A DNA stretch of 6,479 nucleotides from Dehalococcoidia bacterium (lineage in GTDB: Bacteria; Chloroflexota; Dehalococcoidia; Dehalococcoidales; RBG-16-60-22): assembly GCA_030615655.1 (NCBI GenBank), contig JAUWYU010000087.1:1-6479 (forward strand), written 5' to 3'. Position 1 is the first letter of the stretch, and each line of letters starts with the position of its first letter. The notes beneath the pieces were generated by a model. It did no database searches and had not been told where the DNA came from. It worked only from the letters and a program-made list of their open reading frames with translations. The translations under genes were made by a program, and so were the position numbers. Positions 1-5,088 of the stretch are shown here, piece after piece.

Positions 1-15
1 CTAGACGACTCCCCA
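1..15 (-). tRNA. tRNA gene, 5' end only (probably tRNA-Gln), cut by window edge
   Basis: On the minus strand the first 15 bases read TGGGGAGTCGTCTAG. This fits the start of a tRNA: a 7-base acceptor strand (TGGGGAG), T8, C9, a D-stem strand GTCT (10-13), A14 and G15. A U1 followed by a run of G is typical of bacterial tRNA-Gln, and the 'TCGTCTAG' block is common in Gln/Glu-type tRNAs. The anticodon, T arm and 3' half lie outside the window, so the identity is an inference; tRNA-Glu is the main alternative. A perfect-consensus promoter ends a few bases upstream, with the predicted transcript start about 3-4 bases before U1. That is the arrangement expected for a tRNA gene and it strengthens the call. 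Confidence 0.62.
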
Positions 16-25
16 GCGCATTAAA

Positions 26-54
26 ATTATAGTAAGTAATAGTGAATGTGTCAA
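26..54 (-). promoter_or_regulatory. Perfect-consensus sigma-70 promoter reading leftward into the tRNA
   Basis: On the minus strand there is TTGACA (49-54), a 17-base spacer and TATAAT (26-31), matching the housekeeping sigma-factor consensus at all 12 positions with the ideal spacing. The predicted start site is near base 18-19, just upstream of the putative tRNA 5' end at base 15. Nothing else lies between it and the window edge. The strength fits a stable-RNA promoter. Confidence 0.85.
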
Positions 55-156
55 AATTAAACAACGCTATCACTGGTTTTTCACTGCTCATACAATCACA
101 TTCAGAGGCCTTTTCTTCCCCTTCCCTTGAAGAAGAATTGAATTGGCACGATTTCT

Positions 157-600
157 TCAGTCATTATCACCTGCTGCCTTGCCGTTTTCTCCCGAATATT
201 CATTATTTCTGGTATTAATGGCATCAAGCTTGGCTTCAATCTTATGTATTTCACCCATGATTATATCCAGGTCGCGCCTGAGCAGATTTCCATGCTTATA
301 GCCCTGTGCGTTTGAAAAAATTACGGATGAAGGAAAGATGACCTTATATTCGATGACCATCGCGCATAAGATGGCAAATAATAATACGCCGAAGAACATC
401 CAGAAGTTAACCCAGGGGGCGTATTGCCAGATAAAGTCTCGGGCGGTAACATGGTAGGTGGTAGCTGCCAGCATAAATAGATTTACCGGCATCATATAAA
501 ACATTGTCCTGCTGACTAAATCCTTGAATGCGCCTAGCCAGGGCCCGATAGAATATTGCTTTAGCAGGTGCTCGTTTAAGTAAGTACGTGTTTTCGACAT
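157..600 (-). CDS. Small membrane protein with two transmembrane helices and C-terminal coiled coil, function unknown
   Basis: This 147-residue protein is not one I recognise. It has an N-terminal soluble stretch of about 28 residues, then two hydrophobic segments (about residues 32-50 and 60-85) separated by a short polar turn with several aromatic residues. An amphipathic, charged helix at about 108-135 looks like a short coiled coil, and the tail is polar (Asn/Gly/Asp-rich). By the positive-inside rule both termini are probably cytoplasmic. There is no signal peptide and no catalytic motif. The start is well supported: an AGGAGGT ribosome-binding site lies at 608-614, 7 bases before the ATG. 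It is transcribed away from rnc and toward the tRNA at the left edge, with no clear terminator in the gap of about 100 bases. A small scaffold or accessory membrane protein is possible, but nothing here identifies a partner. Confidence 0.85.
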   Translation of the reverse strand: MSKTRTYLNEHLLKQYSIGPWLGAFKDLVSRTMFYMMPVNLFMLAATTYHVTARDFIWQYAPWVNFWMFFGVLLFAILCAMVIEYKVIFPSSVIFSNAQGYKHGNLLRRDLDIIMGEIHKIEAKLDAINTRNNEYSGENGKAAGDND

Positions 601-633
601 CTTACAGACCTCCTTTTGAATTAGCTAAAACCA

Positions 634-642
634 ATTGTATCA
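634..642 (-). promoter_or_regulatory. Candidate extended -10 promoter for the small membrane protein gene
   Basis: The minus strand reads TGATACAAT, an extended -10 element (TG-N-TACAAT, 5 of 6 matches to TATAAT). No good -35 hexamer is present at 16-18 bases upstream, which is tolerable for extended -10 promoters. The predicted start near base 627 would leave a leader of about 27 bases containing the strong ribosome-binding site at 608-614. It lies back-to-back with the rnc promoter. Confidence 0.42.
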
Positions 643-684
643 TAATGCCCCGGGCTGTGCTCTATTCTTATATTGGCCCATGGT

Positions 685-713
685 TTGACACTTCGAGTAC
701 GACGGTTTATTGT
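685..713 (+). promoter_or_regulatory. Candidate sigma-70 promoter for rnc
   Basis: TTGACA (685-690, a perfect -35), a 17-base spacer and TATTGT (708-713, 4 of 6 matches to the -10 consensus). The predicted start near base 720 falls just ahead of the GTG start at 736 and its AGGAAAGGGG ribosome-binding site. A promoter here argues against using the in-frame TTG at 673 as the rnc start, because that codon would lie upstream of the transcript. Confidence 0.55.
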
Positions 714-735
714 TATTACAGGAAAGGGGTTCCCC

Positions 736-1437
736 GTGCCTGATTTAATCGCTTTGCAGGAGCTATTGGGTGTTACTTTTAGCGAGCCGTCCCTGCTGGA
801 ACAGGCGGTGGTTCATAGTTCCTACATTAATGAGAATCCTGACCTTGTTTCCGGCCACAATGAAAGGCTTGAGTTCCTGGGTGATGCTATTTTAGGTTTT
901 ATCGTCGCCGAAGAGCTGTATCAGGAGTTTCCCGACCTCAGCGAGGGTGAAATGACCAAGCTCCGCGCGGCACTGGTGCGCCGGGATACCCTGGCCCGCG
1001 TGGCCCGGGCTGTCCGGCTTGGCGATTTTCTCTATCTGGGTAGGGGGGAAGAAGCAAGTGGCGGGCGGGGCAAGACGCCTAACCTGGCGGGGGCACTGGA
1101 AGCCGTGATTGCCGCCGCTTATCTCGACCAGGGTGAGGCTGTCACCAGAGACCTCGTTCTGAGGTTACTTGGTGAAGAATGGGCGAGAGCGGTCAGCCAG
1201 GGCACGGGTGTTGATTATAAGTCCAGGCTGCAGGAGCTTACGCAGTCCAGATTTCAGTCCATACCTGCCTATCGGCTGGTCGCGGAGGCAGGGCCGGACC
1301 ATGATAAAAGGTTTACAGTTGAGGTGATGGCTGACGACATGGTTCTGGGTATGGGTACCGGTAAAAGTAAAAAGCTGGCCGAGACGGAAGCCGCCCGCTC
1401 AGCACTGGAGCGGCTTGACGCTGGCTTTACGGAGTAG
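736..1437 (+). CDS. rnc: Ribonuclease III
   Basis: Double-stranded-RNA endonuclease that processes rRNA precursors and structured mRNAs in the cytoplasm. The product has 233 residues, a normal length for the family. The catalytic domain spans about residues 5-150 and carries the family signature NERLEFLGDAIL at 42-53, which supplies Glu43, Glu46 and Asp50 of the metal site. The second acidic patch is NLAGALEAVI (116-125): Glu122 matches the essential E. coli Glu117, but the position of E. coli Asp114 is Gly119 here. A double-stranded-RNA-binding domain covers about 159-228, with the typical GxGxSKKLAETEAA end. I chose GTG at 736 because AGGAAAGGGG lies about 6 bases upstream. An in-frame TTG at 673 would add 21 residues unlike the family and would overlap the candidate promoter. 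It is the first gene of a rightward group with a small basic protein and acyP. Confidence 0.96.
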   Translation: MPDLIALQELLGVTFSEPSLLEQAVVHSSYINENPDLVSGHNERLEFLGDAILGFIVAEELYQEFPDLSEGEMTKLRAALVRRDTLARVARAVRLGDFLYLGRGEEASGGRGKTPNLAGALEAVIAAAYLDQGEAVTRDLVLRLLGEEWARAVSQGTGVDYKSRLQELTQSRFQSIPAYRLVAEAGPDHDKRFTVEVMADDMVLGMGTGKSKKLAETEAARSALERLDAGFTE

Positions 1438-1468
1438 ATTCTCTTTGTTAAACTGCAGATAACGGGAC

Positions 1469-1489
1469 CACCTGTGTAATATCGAGGTG
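1469..1489 (+). promoter_or_regulatory. Weak hairpin overlapping the ribosome-binding site of the small basic gene
   Basis: CACCT (1469-1473) pairs with AGGTG (1485-1489) across an 11-base loop. The right arm is part of the GAGGTG ribosome-binding site (1484-1489) of the gene starting at 1495. Only five base pairs form, so regulation by occlusion is possible but weakly supported. Confidence 0.25.
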
Positions 1490-1494
1490 TTATT

Positions 1495-1641
1495 ATGGGC
1501 AAACGTGATTACAGGCGTAGAGAGCCAAAAAAGGCAAAAAAGGATACCAGGAAGTTACCCCCGGTCAGTATTCTGGCGAAACCCAGTGTGGAGGTAATTA
1601 AGAAGGCGAAGAAGGGAGAGGGCGAGGAGGTAGAACAATAG
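1495..1641 (+). CDS. Small Lys/Arg-rich protein (48 aa), function unknown
   Basis: This short gene starts at ATG 1495 with a good GAGGTG ribosome-binding site 5 bases upstream and ends at TAG 1639-1641. The product begins MGKRDYRRREPKKAKKD. Sixteen of its 48 residues are Lys or Arg, concentrated in the first 20 residues and at 36-40. A Pro/Val/Ile middle (PPVSILAKPSVEVI) lies between the two basic parts, followed by an acidic Glu-rich tail. There are no Cys or Trp residues, no membrane segment and no known domain. Its position 57 bases after rnc and about 30 before acyP suggests co-transcription. I recall similar short 'MGKRDY' proteins in Chloroflexota genomes, but that is memory, not a search. 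A nucleic-acid-binding or ribosome-associated role is plausible from charge alone and is not established. Confidence 0.72.
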   Translation: MGKRDYRRREPKKAKKDTRKLPPVSILAKPSVEVIKKAKKGEGEEVEQ

Positions 1642-1671
1642 CCGCCTGACCGGAAGCATCGGGAGTGATTG

Positions 1672-1956
1672 ATGATGACTGACCTGGCCTCACTTCAGGC
1701 AACTGTTCACGGTCGTGTGCAGGGTGTCTTCTTCCGTGCCTTTGTTCACAGATGTGCCAGGCAGTTAGGTCTGAGCGGATATGCGCGAAACCTGCCCGAT
1801 GGGGCTGTGGAGGTCTGGGCCGAAGGCGAGAGGCAGCAACTGGAGAAACTGGTCGGTTATCTCAGGGTGGGGCCCTCCGGCGCCGGAGTAGACAAGGTGG
1901 TAACCAGCTGGTCAGAATACACCGGGAATTACACCGGCTTCGGTATCAGGCATTAG
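1672..1956 (+). CDS. acyP: Acylphosphatase
   Basis: Small cytoplasmic enzyme that hydrolyses the carboxyl-phosphate bond of acyl phosphates such as acetyl phosphate or 1,3-bisphosphoglycerate. The product has 94 residues, typical for the family, and consists of the single acylphosphatase alpha/beta domain. The first signature, VHGRVQGVFFR, contains the phosphate-binding loop and the catalytic Arg. The second, GYARNLPDGAVEVWAEG, contains the catalytic Asn. The C-terminal strand (YTGFGIRH) is also typical. Three start codons lie in frame in a row (TTG 1669, ATG 1672, ATG 1675). GGGAG at 1661-1665 gives 6-base spacing to ATG 1672, which I chose; 1675 is nearly as good. The gene ends only 10 bases from the stop of the convergent operon. 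Confidence 0.95.
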   Translation: MMTDLASLQATVHGRVQGVFFRAFVHRCARQLGLSGYARNLPDGAVEVWAEGERQQLEKLVGYLRVGPSGAGVDKVVTSWSEYTGNYTGFGIRH

Positions 1957-1966
1957 CCCGGCGTGA

Positions 1967-2377
1967 TTACTCGTTAGTTTCCTGCAACCCGTAGTACTGG
2001 TCGCTTTTAAGGAGACAGAGTAAGGTCTCGGGTGAGGTGCGGTAGGGGTCGCCGCCGCGTAACTCGCTTAACTGTTGCCCGAGTTCCTCCAGTTCAAGGG
2101 GCTGGTTGCCATTACTCAGGAAAAGGCGGAAGATACTCTCTAAAATGGGTAACCGTTCATTGATGAAGCCCGGGGTCTGGGAGCAGCAATCATGAATGGT
2201 AGGCATGAGAGCTTCCGTTGAGCTCTCTTTTCCTTCAGCGCTGAGTTGCTTGGCGCACTTGGGGCACAGATAGTTCTCGATTAGAACCGAAATTGAGCGG
2301 TTGTTTTGCTGAAACCAGTCCAGGGCAATGGCCCAGTGTGTCTTTGTCGGCTCATCGCTTATTATTTCTTTAGCCAT
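1967..2377 (-). CDS. Cys-containing protein of unknown function, last gene of the Mo-cofactor operon
   Basis: This 136-residue soluble protein has no family I can name. Visible features are a CPKC pair (Cys38, Cys41), a downstream HDCC (His63, Cys64, Cys65), a lone Cys121, and a helical second half (about 75-126) with leucine-rich, charged segments and the run RGGDPYRTSPETLLCLL. The CxxC plus HxCC arrangement could bind one zinc ion or an Fe-S cluster, but this is inference from spacing only. The start is supported by CAGGTG about 5 bases before the ATG. It follows the DUF362 gene by 25 bases on the same strand, so it is probably co-transcribed with mobA-moeA-mobB. Its stop lies 10 bases from the convergent acyP stop. 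Similar proteins probably exist in Dehalococcoidia, but I cannot confirm that here. Confidence 0.8.
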   Translation of the reverse strand: MAKEIISDEPTKTHWAIALDWFQQNNRSISVLIENYLCPKCAKQLSAEGKESSTEALMPTIHDCCSQTPGFINERLPILESIFRLFLSNGNQPLELEELGQQLSELRGGDPYRTSPETLLCLLKSDQYYGLQETNE

Positions 2378-2402
2378 AGAAACACCTGTAAATAAGAATC
2401 AG

Positions 2403-3134
2403 TTAGGCTTCAAGTTCAACCTTGGCCATTTTAATCAGGTCAAGATAGCCGACCTTTAGTCCCAACGCCTCAGCGACTTCACGGTCTACCTCATAGGGTT
2501 CACCGATAAATACCTTATCATATTCCTCAACTTCACCTTCGGTCGGGTCTTCCCTGACGGCGAACTTCTGTCTGGCTTCGACAATCCCCAGGTCGAAGGG
2601 TAGCGTAAAGTAGAGGTCGGCCAGCACCTTGTCAATTCCCAGACTGTAAAGGCTCTCCCAACCACCGAGCGTTTCTCCCTGATACTTGATGCTCGGCAGC
2701 AGAGAGAGCAGGTTCATTATGGTGAAGCTGCCCGTGCCGTTATATGTCTTCAGCGGTGATACCGTTATCAGGTAGTCGCTGGATAGTATGACATTGGGTA
2801 CCCAGAAAGTCGGTATGGCAAACGGCTTGGGCAGGGGATTGTCCACTTCGACGAAGATGCAGTCCTTTACATCCAGCGTGAGCACCCGGGGAAAGTTGTA
2901 GCCCAGGGCTTGATATATCGGGCGCGTGGGCACACCACCGGGGATACCTTCCAGCAGAAGGATATCGGCATCACTGACGCGCCGGATGCTGGCTATTATC
3001 GCGGCCAGCATATCGGCACTGGTGGTTACCGGGTAGGGTAACGGGTAAGAGGCGCTGGGTTTAATCAAAACGCGCCGCGCCCTCGATACTACGGGCGGCA
3101 CCTTGAAGATAAAATCTGAGGCTTCAAATATCAA
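2403..3134 (-). CDS. DUF362-family protein
   Basis: This 243-residue protein resembles the DUF362 family (PF04015), whose biochemical role is unclear. Supporting segments, in order: VLIKPSASYPLPYPVTTS (22-39), matching the family's 'vliKPN' start; a helix and Glu in ILLLEGIPGG (58-67); SSDYLITVSPLKTYNGTGSF (118-137), matching the 'aDviInvPkLKtH' core; MNLLSLLPSIKY (140-151) where the family has its KN/G motif; and KVFIGEPYEVDREVAEALG (207-225), matching the closing 'D..avD..a..imG' block. It is shorter than many family members and lacks the ferredoxin-like Cys-rich tail that some carry; its only Cys is at 92. Translation begins at TTG 3132-3134, overlapping the mobB stop as TTGA, with a perfect AGGAGG 5 bases upstream. 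That points to translational coupling with mobB. Confidence 0.75.
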   Translation of the reverse strand: MIFEASDFIFKVPPVVSRARRVLIKPSASYPLPYPVTTSADMLAAIIASIRRVSDADILLLEGIPGGVPTRPIYQALGYNFPRVLTLDVKDCIFVEVDNPLPKPFAIPTFWVPNVILSSDYLITVSPLKTYNGTGSFTIMNLLSLLPSIKYQGETLGGWESLYSLGIDKVLADLYFTLPFDLGIVEARQKFAVREDPTEGEVEEYDKVFIGEPYEVDREVAEALGLKVGYLDLIKMAKVELEA

Positions 3135-3781
3135 AATTTCCTCCTCAGGGAAATGTGCAAGCTCTTAACTTCGCCGTTGCCCTGCGGGCCGGGTATCATG
3201 GCGAAAAGGGTGCGTGTCAGTAGGTCCTTCAGGGGCGGGTCTATCGGTACATAAGCGCCGTTGACAATCAGGTCGACGTTATTTTCCCTGTTATGCATAA
3301 GCGATCTATTTGCAATCAGGTCGGCTATCCCCGCCAGCTCATCTCGGGAGAACTGTGGTATATCCAGGGCCAGCGGTTCATCCGTGACCAGCGCCATTAA
3401 CTGCTGAGGGTCGGTTAGTAAATCTTCACCCTGTTCCCGGCGGTGGACTTCAATCTTGGGGTAGCGGCTGCCCTTGAATCCTTCTGTCAGAATAAGGTCA
3501 TAGTCCCAGAGAATAAAGTTGGATATTTCCTGCGGGTCGAAATAGTTCTCCAAACGCCTGTAGATGGCCAGATGGTCCAGTGAGTTAAGGGCTGATATTT
3601 CGCTGCCGGCCTGCGTGAAACGCCAGGTGTCCTTGGACGCCGTATCAAGGTCATCGGCATGATGCGAGTGTTTGACAATGGCTACTTTATGCCCCCGCCG
3701 TTTCAACTCGGTGATTAAACCTTCCAGCAGAGTTGTCTTGCCGGAACCTGACTTGCCTACAATAGAAATAATTGAATGCAT
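3131..3781 (-). CDS. mobB: Molybdopterin-guanine dinucleotide biosynthesis protein B, with C-terminal extension
   Basis: GTP-binding accessory protein that assists MobA in forming the guanine dinucleotide form of the molybdenum cofactor. The product has 216 residues. The P-loop is GKSGSGKT (9-16), followed by the family segments VKHSHH (36-41), DTWRFTQAGS (51-60) and LTEGFKGSRYPKIEVHR (98-114). E. coli MobB is about 175 residues, and the extra length here is C-terminal (about 165-216: VDLIVNGAYVPIDPP..., then a helix and a basic tail). I recall an 'IVNG..vPl.pf...il..ti.gmi' type tail in MobB proteins of other anaerobes. An upstream GTG at 3787 is in frame, but ATG 3781 has the better-spaced GAGAG site and matches the family's short N-terminus. 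It lies 26 bases after moeA and overlaps the next gene. Confidence 0.93.
   Translation of the reverse strand: MHSIISIVGKSGSGKTTLLEGLITELKRRGHKVAIVKHSHHADDLDTASKDTWRFTQAGSEISALNSLDHLAIYRRLENYFDPQEISNFILWDYDLILTEGFKGSRYPKIEVHRREQGEDLLTDPQQLMALVTDEPLALDIPQFSRDELAGIADLIANRSLMHNRENNVDLIVNGAYVPIDPPLKDLLTRTLFAMIPGPQGNGEVKSLHISLRRKF
3140..3145 (-). promoter_or_regulatory. Perfect Shine-Dalgarno site that fixes a TTG start for the DUF362 gene
   Basis: AGGAGG on the minus strand lies 5 bases before TTG 3132-3134, inside the last codons of mobB. There is no ATG or GTG in frame at a comparable distance, so this site decides the start codon. Confidence 0.75.
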
Positions 3782-3807
3782 ACTCACTCTCTTGTTAACT
3801 GGTTCGG

Positions 3808-5088
3808 CTAACTGTTTACTTCCTCATTCCAGTCCAGCATAATTGCCTGGACTACTTCGCCTTTATTTACCTCTTTCCTGTCTTCGGGAATAAGCACCAG
3901 ACCGTTCGCCCGGCTCATGGAGGTCAGGACTCCCGAACCCTGGGGCCCGGTCAATCGGGCGTAGTACCGGCCGTCCCGCCTTTCCACTATGGCCCTATCG
4001 TAGATGCGGCGTCCGGCACTATTTTTTACGGAATCCTCCATTATCGCTTCCACCGTGGGCTTGGTGAAGTTCTTTTTCCCCATCATTTTCAGGAGAGCCG
4101 GACGCACGAATAGCTCGAAGCTTACCATACAGCTGACTGCATTGCCGGGCAGGCCGAGGTGAGGTATGTTTCTGGTTGTGCCGTCACGGCTGCTCCCTTT
4201 AATTTTGCCGAAAGCCAGAGGTTTTCCCGGCTTAACCCGGACTTTCCAGAAGACCATCTCACCGTCTCTGGCCAGGATGTCCTTGACCATATCATAGTCA
4301 CCCGCGGATACGCCGCCGGTAGTCACCAGCATATCGGCGTCCTGCGCCTGCTTGAGCTTGCTTATCAGTTCCTCTTCGCTGTCCTGAGCTATCCCCAGTA
4401 TTTTAGGGATGGCGCCATAGCGCCTGACCAGGCCGGCGATGCTGTAGGTATTGCTGTCATATATCTTGCCTTCGGGCAGGGGCTTGCCAACATCTACCAG
4501 CTCATTCCCTGTAGACAGCACGGCCACTACCGGACGGCGGATGGCCTTTACCTGGCTATAGCCCAGTGAGGCCAGTAAGCCGACCTCGGCGGGCCTGATT
4601 ACGGTACCCTGTCTCAGGGCTATAGTTCCCCGGGCAATGTCCTCTCCAGCCTTCCTGATATTAAGGCCGGGACTGGTTTCGGATAGAATGCCTACCCGGG
4701 TGATGGGCCGGTCGGCAGCGGACTCCTTGCGCTTCTCCTCGTCCGTATTCTCAAATTGAACGACGCTGTCGGCACCTTCGGGAACAGGGGCTCCGGTCAT
4801 AATGCGTACGGCCGTACCGGGCACCACCTCATGTTGAGAAATAGAGCCTGCCATTACCGTGTCAATCACGCGTAGGAATTTGGGGGATTCGGCGCTGGCT
4901 CCCCTGGTATCCCGGGATATGACAGCATAACCGTCCATGGCGGAGTTATCCAGCGGCGGTACGTTAATATCCGATTTTATGTCCTCGGCGAGGACCTGTC
5001 CCGGAGAGTCAAGAATGGGAACGGACGCCTCTTCCAGGGGATCTACTTCATTAAGTATCTTTTGAAGTGCCTCTTCGACGCTTAGCAT
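3808..5088 (-). CDS. moeA: Molybdopterin molybdenumtransferase
   Basis: Cytoplasmic enzyme that inserts molybdate (or tungstate) into adenylylated molybdopterin to yield the active cofactor. The product has 426 residues, a normal full length. Family blocks in order: PPLDNSAMDGYAV (44-56, active-site Asp residues), MTGAPVPEGAD (97-107), VLSTGNELVD (190-199), IYDSN (209-213), TTGGVSAGDYD (256-266, the MoCF-domain nucleotide/metal motif), VKPGKP (285-290, conserved lysines) and LGLPGNAVS (311-319). The C-terminal beta domain IV spans about 345-420. All expected active-site residues are present, so the enzyme looks intact. The ATG overlaps the mobA stop by one base (TAATG), and AGAGGAG lies 10 bases upstream inside mobA, which indicates coupled translation. 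No MogA partner lies in this window. Confidence 0.97.
   Translation of the reverse strand: MLSVEEALQKILNEVDPLEEASVPILDSPGQVLAEDIKSDINVPPLDNSAMDGYAVISRDTRGASAESPKFLRVIDTVMAGSISQHEVVPGTAVRIMTGAPVPEGADSVVQFENTDEEKRKESAADRPITRVGILSETSPGLNIRKAGEDIARGTIALRQGTVIRPAEVGLLASLGYSQVKAIRRPVVAVLSTGNELVDVGKPLPEGKIYDSNTYSIAGLVRRYGAIPKILGIAQDSEEELISKLKQAQDADMLVTTGGVSAGDYDMVKDILARDGEMVFWKVRVKPGKPLAFGKIKGSSRDGTTRNIPHLGLPGNAVSCMVSFELFVRPALLKMMGKKNFTKPTVEAIMEDSVKNSAGRRIYDRAIVERRDGRYYARLTGPQGSGVLTSMSRANGLVLIPEDRKEVNKGEVVQAIMLDWNEEVNS

Noticed and set aside
102..164. 20-residue minus-strand open frame overlapping the stop of the membrane protein gene
   Set aside because: It is very short, has no ribosome-binding site of note and a low-complexity Phe/Lys/Gly translation; probably chance.
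673..735. N-terminal extension of rnc from the TTG at 673
   Set aside because: The added residues do not resemble RNase III, there is no ribosome-binding site before the TTG, and a perfect -35 element lies within the stretch.
1269..1502. Minus-strand open frame of 77 codons over the end of rnc
   Set aside because: It is antisense to the conserved dsRNA-binding domain, with low-complexity Ser/Ala content and no ribosome-binding site; a shadow of rnc.
1931..1942. ACCG-GCTT-CGGT hairpin near the end of acyP as a terminator
   Set aside because: It has four base pairs, lies inside the coding region and is not followed by a U tract.
1752..1994. Plus-strand open frame in another phase of acyP
   Set aside because: It overlaps the conserved acylphosphatase frame and its Arg/Gly-rich translation matches no family pattern.
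3487..3678. Minus-strand open frame in another phase of mobB
   Set aside because: It lies within the conserved mobB frame; a shadow.
4159..4569. Plus-strand open frame of 136 codons inside moeA
   Set aside because: It is antisense to the most conserved part of MoeA (the TTGGVSAGDYD and KPGKP region), so its openness follows from moeA codon use.
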